Assembly: GCF_008693185.1 (NCBI RefSeq)
Contig: NZ_VXKN01000004.1
Span: 62,001-126,000, forward strand
DNA: 64,000 bases
Source: Acinetobacter qingfengensis
GTDB lineage: Bacteria; Pseudomonadota; Gammaproteobacteria; Pseudomonadales; Moraxellaceae
Direction of reading: 5' to 3'
The notes below the pieces were generated by a model. That model searched no databases. It was not told where the DNA came from and worked only from the letters and a program-made list of their open reading frames with translations. The position numbers were made by a program, and so were the translations under genes. Below, piece after piece: positions 26,714 through 36,100 of this stretch (the first letter of the stretch is position 1; each line of letters opens with the position of its first letter).

Positions 26714-27857
26714 GGATGTGACCGGACATGGTATGGGAATGGCATTGGAAGTGAAGGATTGGTGTCCATTAACTTTGTCCGATGTGACAGTTTTACAGCG
26801 CTATTATCCTGTACTATCTGGTGAGTTAAATATTGTTTGGCATAGTCCACGACCATTTTCTTCGGCCTGTATTGTGCATCTTGTGCAGCAAGATGTGTTA
26901 ATTAAACGCAGTCATCTCTCTTTTCGTTCAGTACAGGATATTGAGCAGGAACATCATTTTATTGCACATTTGGCCAGTCAGAGAATAGCCGTACCTCATC
27001 TTTATACGCATTCACAACAAGGAACGGCAATTCTGTTGGATGATTGGGTATATGAGGTGCATCAAAAAGTACCGGGTGTGGATATATATGCTGAGCAACA
27101 GTCATGGCGGCCATTTTTTTATACTCAGCACGCATATACTGTTGGTAGATATATGGCAAGATTACATCATGCTGCTAAAAATTATGCTGTCAAACATCCA
27201 CGTGATACGCAATATCTGATTGCTAATCAACGGATTATCGAAAAATCGGATGTCGTTAAAGCGATTAATTTACGTATTGCCAATCGCTCAGGGTTATCTG
27301 CTTTTTTTGCAATTCATCCATTACCTGCACAGTTTTGGCAGGATGTGCAATATTTTCATCAACGTGTGCAATCAGACTTGGTACAACTACCTAAACTCTG
27401 GACGCATAATGATTTACATAGTTCCAATTTTATCTGGCAAGATACGACTGCTGAGGCTGAAATTGCAGCAGTCATTGATTTTGGTTTGAGTGATCTTACT
27501 ACTGCTGCATACGACATTGCCACGGCAATTGAGCGTAATGTACTGGATTGGCTGGCTTTAGCACAATCTGATGATATTCATGTAGATATTGCCAGTTTAC
27601 GAGGTTTGTTAGAAGGCTATATCAGTCAACCACATCAAGTCGAATCGTTGCTGATTTTGCCAAAATTGTTGCCATTGGTACATATTGATTTCGCTTTGTA
27701 TGAGTTGGAATATTTTTTGGACATTACTCAAAATGCTGCACATGCTGATGCAGCCTATGCTTATTTACTGGAGCATTTACGCTGGTTCCGTACAAAACAG
27801 GGACAAGTCTTCTTGGCGCAATTGCACGACTTAATTGAGGAATTGGTAAGTGTATAG
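26700..27857 (+). CDS. APH/choline-kinase-fold small-molecule kinase
   Basis: A 385-residue kinase of the aminoglycoside-phosphotransferase/choline-kinase/thiamine-kinase superfamily. The catalytic loop HNDLHSSN (about residues 236-243) and the metal-binding VIDFG (about 258) are intact, and LIKRSHLSFRS provides the likely ATP lysine. The start MSLSEDV is preceded by GGAG with a 7-base spacer and overlaps the previous gene by 14 bases. ThiK, the bacterial thiamine kinase, has this fold but is shorter. Given the neighbours, trapping an imported vitamin by phosphorylation is a reasonable guess. An antibiotic-modifying role is unlikely in this operon. Confidence 0.82.
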   Translation: MSLSEDVTGHGMGMALEVKDWCPLTLSDVTVLQRYYPVLSGELNIVWHSPRPFSSACIVHLVQQDVLIKRSHLSFRSVQDIEQEHHFIAHLASQRIAVPHLYTHSQQGTAILLDDWVYEVHQKVPGVDIYAEQQSWRPFFYTQHAYTVGRYMARLHHAAKNYAVKHPRDTQYLIANQRIIEKSDVVKAINLRIANRSGLSAFFAIHPLPAQFWQDVQYFHQRVQSDLVQLPKLWTHNDLHSSNFIWQDTTAEAEIAAVIDFGLSDLTTAAYDIATAIERNVLDWLALAQSDDIHVDIASLRGLLEGYISQPHQVESLLILPKLLPLVHIDFALYELEYFLDITQNAAHADAAYAYLLEHLRWFRTKQGQVFLAQLHDLIEELVSV

Positions 27858-28731
27858 TAAGCGACAACAAATGTTAATTGAATGTGATGCACTCAGTGAT
27901 TTACTGATCCAGCAACAGACGAATGTGGTTGTGATTGATGCTACAGTGCAATTGGCGTCACCACAATTTGATGGAGATTATCGAGTTGAAAGTGGGTACA
28001 TGCTCTGGAAGGCTGAACATATTCCCACGGCCATTCACGTTGATCAATATCAGGACTTTGCCGATACGAATAAAGCATATAGTTTTGCTCCACCTGATGT
28101 GGCAACTGCACAAAATTTTTTACGACACCTTGGCATTCGACAAGATAGTCAGGTGGTTATTTATGATTGCCGTGATGGTATTTGGGCTGCTCGTTTATGG
28201 TGGGTATTGGCATCATTTGGTGTGTACAGTCGTATACTAAATGGTGGCTTAAGTGCATGGAAGAGAGCGACTTATCCTGTAATACAAGGTGAGCCTGCTT
28301 ACAATCCATCTATAACGATAGGTGACATTATTCTCACATCTCAATCAGGCTATTGGGCCGATATTAATGATGTTGAGCAGGCGTTACAGTCTGATGACAG
28401 CACACTGGTTTGTGCGCTGGGACAGGCCCAATTCTTGGGGACGGCTGTTAGCCGTTATGCACGTCGTGGCTCAATTCCTGATAGCATCAATATCCCGGCG
28501 CGGAATTTTATCGGGACAGATAATAAATATATTGCTGAGCAGGACATACTTAAAATTTTGGCAGATTATGATTTGCCGCAACAGCATACCATTCTGTATT
28601 GTGGAGGCGGAATTTCGGCTTGTGTATTGGCAGTTGCCATTCGGCTGGTTTCTGATACCGCTTTTTCGATTTATGACGGCTCACTACAACAGTGGGCACA
28701 ACAGCCACAACGTCCACTTTTTGTAGGTTAA
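27850..28731 (+). CDS. Two-domain rhodanese (sulfurtransferase)
   Basis: A 293-residue thiosulfate/3-mercaptopyruvate-type sulfurtransferase. The N-terminal domain (about 1-140) has QVVIYDCRDGIWAARLWW, with the family's conserved RLWW; the C-terminal domain (about 155-290) has the active loop ILYCGGGISAC, catalytic Cys about residue 250. The loop CGGGISA differs from both typical types (CRKGVTA and CGSGVTA), so the sulfur donor cannot be assigned. The frame starts with GTG, overlaps the kinase gene by 8 bases and has GAGGA 8 bases upstream. In the operon it may supply or remove sulfur on a thiazole-like compound; that is inference. Confidence 0.87.
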   Translation: MYSKRQQMLIECDALSDLLIQQQTNVVVIDATVQLASPQFDGDYRVESGYMLWKAEHIPTAIHVDQYQDFADTNKAYSFAPPDVATAQNFLRHLGIRQDSQVVIYDCRDGIWAARLWWVLASFGVYSRILNGGLSAWKRATYPVIQGEPAYNPSITIGDIILTSQSGYWADINDVEQALQSDDSTLVCALGQAQFLGTAVSRYARRGSIPDSINIPARNFIGTDNKYIAEQDILKILADYDLPQQHTILYCGGGISACVLAVAIRLVSDTAFSIYDGSLQQWAQQPQRPLFVG

Positions 28732-28736
28732 GCGCA

Positions 28737-30923
28737 ATGAATATTACAATTATGCAGCAGCACCCTTTATATCAAGCGATATCCACCATTCTATTTTCTG
28801 CTGTGACACTTTATTCTGGCGCCTTGGCTGCGCAAGAACAAGATGTCAAACAACTGGATGCAATCACTGTCTATGCTGAGAATACTCAAGTCAATTATGG
28901 CAGTAAGCAAGTCGCTGTAGCAGGCTTTGGTACACAGGACCTTCGTAAGGTTCCAGCAGCGATTTCTACGATTACATCAGATTTAATTGCTGATCAACAT
29001 GCAAAAGTATTAACCGAAGTCATCAAAAATGATGCTTCAGTAGGTGATGGCTATGCTGCTATTGGCTATTATCCGAATGTGGTGTCCAGAGGTTTTGCAC
29101 TGGATCTGGCTTCCAGTTATCTTATCAATGGCTTGGCAATACGAGGGGAGCAAAATATTCCACTGGAGAATAAGGAGCGTGTGGAAATACTAAAAGGTAT
29201 TTCGGCATTGCAAAGTGGTATGTCCACACCTGGTGGAGTGGTGAATTATGTCACCAAAAGACCGAAAGAAATTAAACAATTAAATGTCAGTGCCGATAGT
29301 TATGGCGGTACAGGATTTGCTGTAGATCTTGGTGGTTTTTGGGGACAAGGGCAGCAGTTTGGTTATCGTTTAAATGCAGGTGCCGAAGACATTCATAGCT
29401 ATGTTGATCATGCGAATGGCAAACGCTATTTTGGTGCGTTGGCATTGGACTGGAATATTGACGAGCGTTCGGGTTTGCAATTTGATATCGAGTCCCAGTA
29501 TCAGAAACAACGTTCTGTGCCAGGATATCAATTGCTAGATGGTCAGGTGCCAGAGCATGTGAATCGGGAACGTTTGCTTGGTTATCAAAGCTGGAGTGAT
29601 CCGGTGAGTGTTAAGGCATTGACCACACAATTAAAATATCATTATAACGTGAATAATGACTGGACGGCTGAACTGGCGGCCTCGCACAGTCGGGTAGTCA
29701 TGGATGACAACACTGCTTTTCCATGGGGTTGTTATATTGGTGGCGTATGTCAATATGCGGGTATGGGTAATACATTCGATGCTAATGGTAATTATGATAT
29801 TTATGACTATCGTATACCTGATGATACCCGCCAGACAACGCAATATCAGGCCAGTTTAAATGGTTTACTACAAACAGGAACCATTAAACATCAACTGTAT
29901 TTTGCTTTAAGCCAAACCGATAAACAGCGAAAGCGTTATCAAGGGATTAATGAGTATGTTGGTACAGGAAATATTTATAACAATACCATTGATTATTCAC
30001 CTTCCGGGGTAACTGACATGGGGAATCGCTATAAACCAATCGACAGTAAACAGACAGCATTGGCTTTTTCTGATCGTGTGACCTTTAATCCACAATGGTC
30101 AGCATTGCTGGGCGCAAAATGGATTGATCTCGACGAAAAAGCGTATAATTCTGATGGTGAACAGATCAGACATAGTAGTATTCATAAATTTTTGCCCCAA
30201 CTGGCATTGATATACTCACCATGGCAGGATACCAATGTTTATGCATCTTTTGCCAAAGGTTTATCTGATGGTGGTGAGGCACCGTGGTATGCAGAAAATG
30301 CTGACGAAGTTCTAGCGCCTGTCAATTCCAGACAATATGAACTGGGTTTAAAACAACAGGTGGGGAATTACTTGTTGACGGCGGCAATTTTTGATCTAAA
30401 ACAGGATAATCAATATACTCGGGTCAACACGGATGGTTCATTACAATTTGTAGCAGAAGGAAAACAGCATAATCAGGGCATTGAACTTGGTACACAAGGA
30501 CAACTGACTGATGCACTGAAATTAAATATCACACTGGCATATATTCGCTCGCGACTGGTAGATATTGACACGGTAGCCTATAAGAATCATCAGACGCAAA
30601 ATGTACCAAAACTACGGTTTGCCACACATTTATCCTATGATGTTGCTGCAATTGAAGGGTTGCGTTTATTAGGCAGTATGCAGGCCAGTAGTGGTAAAAA
30701 TGCTAACAAGGAAGGTACAGCAAAGGTTGCAGGATATACCACATTTGATATCGGAGCAGCCTACCAATTCAAACCTTATGGGCATGACACCACATTAAGC
30801 CTGAAAGTTGAAAACCTATTTAACAAAACTTACTGGCGTGATGTGGGGGGCTTTATGGGGGATGATTATCTATTTTTGGGCGCACCACGTAGTGCAAAAT
30901 TTGCAGTGAACTTTAATTTCTAG
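28737..30923 (+). CDS. TonB-dependent receptor (siderophore/vitamin type)
   Basis: A 728-residue outer-membrane receptor. The signal peptide ends near SGALAAQEQD; the TonB box region is QLDAITVYAEN. The plug has KVPAAISTITSDLI and the RVEILKGISALQSG segment, and the barrel ends in FAVNFNF. It starts 5 bases after the rhodanese stop, so it is in the same operon. The plug resembles siderophore receptors, but no Fur box is seen in front of the operon and no siderophore genes adjoin it. With a PnuC-type transporter and phosphatase downstream, vitamin or vitamin-phosphate uptake is more likely. Confidence 0.88.
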   Translation: MNITIMQQHPLYQAISTILFSAVTLYSGALAAQEQDVKQLDAITVYAENTQVNYGSKQVAVAGFGTQDLRKVPAAISTITSDLIADQHAKVLTEVIKNDASVGDGYAAIGYYPNVVSRGFALDLASSYLINGLAIRGEQNIPLENKERVEILKGISALQSGMSTPGGVVNYVTKRPKEIKQLNVSADSYGGTGFAVDLGGFWGQGQQFGYRLNAGAEDIHSYVDHANGKRYFGALALDWNIDERSGLQFDIESQYQKQRSVPGYQLLDGQVPEHVNRERLLGYQSWSDPVSVKALTTQLKYHYNVNNDWTAELAASHSRVVMDDNTAFPWGCYIGGVCQYAGMGNTFDANGNYDIYDYRIPDDTRQTTQYQASLNGLLQTGTIKHQLYFALSQTDKQRKRYQGINEYVGTGNIYNNTIDYSPSGVTDMGNRYKPIDSKQTALAFSDRVTFNPQWSALLGAKWIDLDEKAYNSDGEQIRHSSIHKFLPQLALIYSPWQDTNVYASFAKGLSDGGEAPWYAENADEVLAPVNSRQYELGLKQQVGNYLLTAAIFDLKQDNQYTRVNTDGSLQFVAEGKQHNQGIELGTQGQLTDALKLNITLAYIRSRLVDIDTVAYKNHQTQNVPKLRFATHLSYDVAAIEGLRLLGSMQASSGKNANKEGTAKVAGYTTFDIGAAYQFKPYGHDTTLSLKVENLFNKTYWRDVGGFMGDDYLFLGAPRSAKFAVNFNF

Positions 30924-30937
30924 TGCAGGATAAATAG

Positions 30938-31519
30938 ATGTCAAAATTAGAGATTGCTGCCTTTATATTGAATGTACTGGGTGTATGGCTAACTGCCAAA
31001 CAATATCGTATTTGTTGGTTGGTCAATATTATGGCAGTTTCTCTGTATATTGTGATTTTTTATGAGGTTAAATTATATTCGGATGCCTTGTTGCAATGTA
31101 TTTTTGTGGTCTTGCAAATTTATGGCTGGTATAGCTGGTCCAGTCAAAAACTATCTACATCTTCCAGTGTGTCACGTGTTCCCAAAAAAATCATGGCTAT
31201 CAGTGTGTTGGCTGGTGCAGGCGTAGGTGGATTATTGGGTTTTATCACACATAATTATACCGATGCTGCATTGCCATGGCTGGATGCTGCATTGACTGCT
31301 TTTAGTATTGTTGCCAGCCTTTGGGCAGCCAGAAAATATATTGAAAGCTGGATGTTGTGGTGTGTATTGGATGCCATTTATGTGATGATGTTTATCAATA
31401 AAAATTTGTATTTGACTGCTTTTTTATATTTCATTTTTATTTTATTGGCACTTAATGGCTGGCGGATGTGGAACAAGCAATTGTCACCACATCAGGCGTT
31501 CTCTTCAGAAAAAATATGA
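30938..31519 (+). CDS. pnuC: PnuC-family vitamin transporter
   Basis: A 193-residue inner-membrane protein with about seven helices. PnuC-family marks are the opening LNVLGVWLTAKQYRICWLVN, VLQIYGWYSW near residue 60-70 and the repeated FILLALNGWRMW at the end. The family facilitates uptake of nicotinamide riboside (PnuC), thiamine (PnuT) or riboflavin (PnuX), trapped by phosphorylation inside. The substrate cannot be set from sequence alone; the APH-fold kinase and NMT1/THI5-like neighbour make thiamine or its precursor more likely than nicotinamide riboside. It starts 14 bases after the receptor stop. Confidence 0.85.
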   Translation: MSKLEIAAFILNVLGVWLTAKQYRICWLVNIMAVSLYIVIFYEVKLYSDALLQCIFVVLQIYGWYSWSSQKLSTSSSVSRVPKKIMAISVLAGAGVGGLLGFITHNYTDAALPWLDAALTAFSIVASLWAARKYIESWMLWCVLDAIYVMMFINKNLYLTAFLYFIFILLALNGWRMWNKQLSPHQAFSSEKI

Positions 31520-31536
31520 ACCATAAGGAACAGTAC

Positions 31537-32361
31537 ATGATGCGATCATTTTTTAATTTAAAATATCGAACAGCATGTGTTACGGCGATGGTCGCATTGG
31601 CGACCGGCTATAGTGCACAGAGTTTCGCAGAAATTTCATTACAGGGATCTACAGTTTGTGCTGCAAAACAGTACGCCATGAGCTTGAAATACCAGCAACA
31701 ATCTGCGGAAATTCAAGCATTACAGTGGCAAGCATATCATTTGGCAACTGATCGCTTGCAACAAATATTGGCGCAATCTCCTCAGCATAAGAATTTGGCC
31801 ATTGTCACGGATTTAGACGAAACAGTTTTAGATAATAGTGATTTCTTAGTACAAGATCTGCAAAATTGCCGTGATTACACCGAATGGAAAAGCTGGAGTG
31901 ATTGGGAAAAATATGGTCGTCCAAAACTTATTCCAGGCAGTTTGGACTTTTTAAATTTTGCTGCACAGCAGAATGTCAAAATTTTTTATATTTCCGATCG
32001 CTCCCAGCAATATCGTGCACAGACGCTCGCTCATTTACAACGTTTGGGATTGCCACAAGCTGAAGATGCACATCTTTTGTTGTATGGAACATCTAAGGAA
32101 CAGCGTCGGCAACAGGTGGCGAAAAATTATCAGATCGTTATGTTGCTTGGTGATACGTTGCATGATTTTTCAGATCAATTCAACAATCAACAAGACAAGC
32201 TGACACGTCAGCAACGTGTTGAACAAAATCATCGACACTTTGGATATGACTGGATCATGTTGCCTAATGTCAGTTATGGAGCATGGAGTAAAGATGTTTA
32301 TACACCATTATCATCCGAAGACTTTCCTGTACATATCGGTACAGAAACTGCGATACCATAA
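31537..32361 (+). CDS. Exported HAD acid phosphatase (e(P4)/class C type)
   Basis: A 274-residue periplasmic phosphatase. The start at 31537 has AAGGA 7 bases upstream; an earlier ATG at 31516 overlaps the PnuC stop as ATGA and is also possible. A Sec signal peptide ends near QSFA-EI (residue 31). There is no lipobox Cys, unlike the Haemophilus e(P4) lipoprotein. The catalytic HAD motif is TDLDETVLDNS (Asp about 92 and 94), with ISDRSQQYR and LGDTLHDFSD as later motifs. e(P4)-type enzymes remove phosphate from nucleotides or vitamin phosphates so that a PnuC-type carrier can import the product, which fits this operon exactly. Confidence 0.88.
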   Translation: MMRSFFNLKYRTACVTAMVALATGYSAQSFAEISLQGSTVCAAKQYAMSLKYQQQSAEIQALQWQAYHLATDRLQQILAQSPQHKNLAIVTDLDETVLDNSDFLVQDLQNCRDYTEWKSWSDWEKYGRPKLIPGSLDFLNFAAQQNVKIFYISDRSQQYRAQTLAHLQRLGLPQAEDAHLLLYGTSKEQRRQQVAKNYQIVMLLGDTLHDFSDQFNNQQDKLTRQQRVEQNHRHFGYDWIMLPNVSYGAWSKDVYTPLSSEDFPVHIGTETAIP

Positions 32362-32428
32362 TTTGCTTAATGTACGCTGAAAAACACTGTTACCGATATC
32401 GAATAATTTGCAATGACAAGAACAGCTT

Positions 32429-32923
32429 TTAAGGTGTTTGCTGGGCTCTTAACCGTTGCGCAGTTTCGTAGCAATCTTCAACATGTGTTTCTGCAATCTT
32501 TTTCATCAGGACATAACCAAGTGTTCCTGCAACAATTGACCCGCCTAAAGGAATAAATTTCGTCACCTGTTTGGTTAAAAATTTGCTGACAATTCCATTT
32601 ACAGACTGTTTGGCAATGGTCCTTGCTGCGACAAAGCTGGATAATTCAAAACCACGTTTACGCAATTCAGTCCAGTTCACTTTTTTGGTCGCTGGATTGT
32701 AGACTTGCATGTGTTTTTCAGATAGACCAAATTTGGCATTGATTTCCGGAAGTAGAGTACTGAGTACACCTAAATCGACAAATAAATCAAAAAAAGGAAT
32801 AGGTACAATCGCTGCGCCTGCGGAAATGTAAGCACGTTTTTTTACAAGTTCCAGACTTTGTTGACGGGCGTGTTCAAGATTAATGGTTGGATCAATATGA
32901 TCAGGAATTTCTTTTAATTTCAT
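32429..32923 (-). CDS. DUF697-like membrane-associated protein, unknown function
   Basis: A 164-residue protein. Two amphipathic/hydrophobic segments, AYISAGAAIVPIPFFDLFVDLGVL (about residues 31-54; residues 40-47 read IVPIPFFD) and IPLGGSIVAGTLGYVLMK (about 124-141), resemble the paired segments of DUF697/YcjF-like proteins. The rest is charged and helical. It is alone, convergent with the acid phosphatase. ATG is preceded by GAGGAAAATCCTG. Function unknown. Confidence 0.65.
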   Translation of the reverse strand: MKLKEIPDHIDPTINLEHARQQSLELVKKRAYISAGAAIVPIPFFDLFVDLGVLSTLLPEINAKFGLSEKHMQVYNPATKKVNWTELRKRGFELSSFVAARTIAKQSVNGIVSKFLTKQVTKFIPLGGSIVAGTLGYVLMKKIAETHVEDCYETAQRLRAQQTP

Positions 32924-33010
32924 CAGGATTTTCCTCTAATTTAAATGATTAATATTGTGAGCATGCGTGTTTTAATTGCATCACCTTGCCATATTTTTTT
33001 TGTGATGTAT

Positions 33011-33060
33011 AGCATAAATATGCTGTGTTTATTTATAGTTTAAACGACATAAAATGTCGT
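33011..33060. promoter_or_regulatory. Two palindromes in the recC upstream region
   Basis: AGCATA-AA-TATGCT (33011-33024) and ACGACAT-AAA-ATGTCGT (33044-33060) are perfect inverted repeats about 90-130 bases before recC, on the divergent side of the 32429 gene. They may be operators; no known consensus fits. Confidence 0.4.
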
Positions 33061-33146
33061 AAAGTTGCTGGAACTACTGGCATTGCGGTTAGGGTTTCCG
33101 CTAGCATAGCAACACAAAAAGCAACAATTACCGGGATATGTACAAG

Positions 33147-36100
33147 ATGGGCATTGATGTTTTACAAAGCCAGCGACTGGAAATTTTACTCAAGGTATTG
33201 ATTCAGGAAATTGCACAGCCACAAACTGATGCAATGGCGGTATTACAGCCACAATGGTTAATTGTGCCTAATCACGGTATTGGGCAATGGGTGAAGCAGC
33301 ATATTGCTCAACAGTTGGGAATGAGTGGAAATCTGCAATTTTCGGCATTACGTACTGCACAATGGCAGCTTTATCAAAATATTGTCGGGGCTGATGTGGT
33401 GGCAAAAGCACCACAGATGTTGAATATGAAATGGCGAATTTTCTTGTTTTTAATGCCATTTTTACAAAAAAATCTTTCAGCAGATCATGCACTATACGGC
33501 ATATTTCAGCGAATCTTTCAGCATAGTGAATTTATTGTAGATCCTGTGCAACGTCAGATTAAACAACAACGGATGTTGTATTGGGTGGCGGATCATTGTT
33601 CCCGATTGTTTTCTAACTACATGATTTATCGAGGTGAATGTGTCGGTGGTTGTGTAGGACAATGCCATTGTCGACAAAACTGGTTGGGGCGTTGGGGGGA
33701 GAATCAACCACTTAATATTGAACACTGGATTCGTCAACCTGAAAAAAATATGCAGCAAGTCCACCCGCACATGCTGGAATATACCATCCGGCAGGCAGAA
33801 ATTCTGGAGGTTTGGCAGCGTTATATCTGGAAACAGGCCTTTGCAGAAGATTATGCCAAAATGCAGGATATAGATCGACAATTCTGGCAAAAGCTATCAG
33901 GAGAAAATGCGACTTTTTTTCAAGAAAAATTACCTAAAACTTTATATGTGTTTACTTTATTGGAATTACCGCCATCACAGCTTTTATTCCTTAGACGTTT
34001 GGGGCAATATGTTTCGGTAAAAGTTCTGCATTACACACCATCGCAGGAATATTGGGCAGATAGTGTCGATCCAAAGTGGAAAGCACAATATGCACTTAAA
34101 TATCCGGATGCCGCAGTATATTATGAAAGCCGACACCCGCTGCTGACGCGTTTGGGAAAACAGGCACGTGATATTAGTGCTTTACTGAGTCAACTGGCGG
34201 GCGGGGAAGAAGGGTTGTGGCAGGATATTTTTCCAGAATATATCCCGCAAAGCTTATTACAACAATTACAATCCGACATTCTGTATTTAAAAGAACCTGA
34301 ACCTCAGCAATATACGCTGGATGCACAGGATCAATCTTTACAAATTCATGTGTGCCATTCCAGTTACCGGCAATTGGAAGTTTTAAAAACCCAATTGCTG
34401 TATTGGCTAAGTCAGGAGGATACAAAGCCACGACAGCCTGATGATATTTTAATTTTAGTGCCTAATTTGCAGGAGATTGAAGCACAGATTCGTACAGTTT
34501 TTGCCGTCAATTATGCCAGTAAACAGGTTAATCTGCCGATCAAGATTGCAGGTGTCCCACCACTTGATGCAGTACAGCTTTGGCAGGCACTTAGTTTAAG
34601 ATTACATTTGCTACAGCAACGTTTCAGCTTTGAGCAATTTATGGACTGGCTCAGTTTACCAGCCATTCAGCGCTTATATGGACTACAATTTGAACATATT
34701 GAGCGTCTGACTGAACTATTACAAACTGCTGGATTTAAGCGTGGATTTGATGAACAACATTTAAAATTAAGTCTAACCGAACAAGATCAAGACTATCGTT
34801 TTAGTTTGCGTTACGCTTTAAATCGTTTGGCTTTGGGTATTGCCATGCCAGAGCAGACGATCTTTGAAAATGTTTTGGGTATGCCACAGGTTCAGCGTAG
34901 GGATTTTGAGTTGATCGGGTGTCTGATTCGGATTTATCAGGATTTGGCGCAGCGCAGGGATTGGCTTAATCCACAAAGTATTGAAGATCAACCTACATTG
35001 CAGCAAAGCCTACAACGTCTTGATCTGGAAATTACAGCATTTGAGCATATTGCTGGCGTTGAGCAGGTAAAACAAGCATTAGATAAATTACGCAGAATCA
35101 TTCGGGTGACCAATACAGAACAGTTACGCTTACCTTTACAATACTTACTTAATGAAATTGCCAACAGTATTGAACATCAGGTTGGACAAACAGAACCCAC
35201 AGGACAAATTACATTTGCACAAATGGGACAGTTACGGCCTTTGCCATATCGCTTGATTGTCTGTCTGAATATGGATACCGGTACTTTCCCTAATCGAGAT
35301 AGCCATATTCCATTTGATTTAATGGAATTATTACGGGCAGAGCTGGGTGATCGATCACGTCTTGAAGATGATCAAGGTACATTTCTGGATGCCATGCTGC
35401 AAGCACAGGATGCTTTCTGGATGTTTTATAATGGTTTTGATGTGAATGATCAACAAGCCCGTGACCCTTCCAGTATTGTGCAAGAGTTGACGCAGCATCT
35501 GGCTTATATCTTAAAGACTCAACATTACGAAACGTCAGATCAGCGAGACGATCAAGGGTTGGACATTCCCGAAGCCTTAAGGCCACTTTATCATATTCAT
35601 CCATTACAACCGTTTGAACCACAAAGTTTTTCCGAGCAACGCAGCGTCCAGCATTATCCAAGATTTCAGGATCAGTGGTATGCTGTGGCGCAGCACATCG
35701 TACAGCCATTGCTGCAAGATTGGCACTGGCTAAATCAACTTTATCCGGACATTACAGCAAATGGAGAATCTCAGCGATTAGATGCCGTACAATGGATCAG
35801 AGATTTACGTCATCCTGCACAGCATTTTTTACGGCGTGTTGGCATTCAAAATGTCCAACCATTAGACCAATTGGAAAGCTATGAGCCTTTGCTGCTGGAC
35901 GGCTTGCAAAAATATAGCATTAGGGATTATTTACAAACACAGTTAAAACAATCAAATACTGTTGAGTTAATGCCTTCGTTTAATCCGGATTTATTACAAC
36001 ATCAATTGCCCGTAGGGCAGATGCAGCATGCCACATGGCAAAAGACACAAAGTGAATTACAATTGGTAATTCAGCGTCTAGCTAGATTTGGTGGAAAAAT

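Noticed and set aside
27935..28726. Two plus-strand frames of 101 and 134 codons in a second frame of the rhodanese gene
   Set aside because: The rhodanese frame has clear domain motifs and operon overlaps; the alternative frames have none.
24905..32361. Siderophore uptake as the role of the second operon
   Set aside because: The receptor alone would allow it, but no Fur box is seen and all other genes point to a vitamin-like phosphorylated substrate.
35290..35709. 139-codon minus-strand frame inside recC
   Set aside because: Antisense shadow of a conserved gene.
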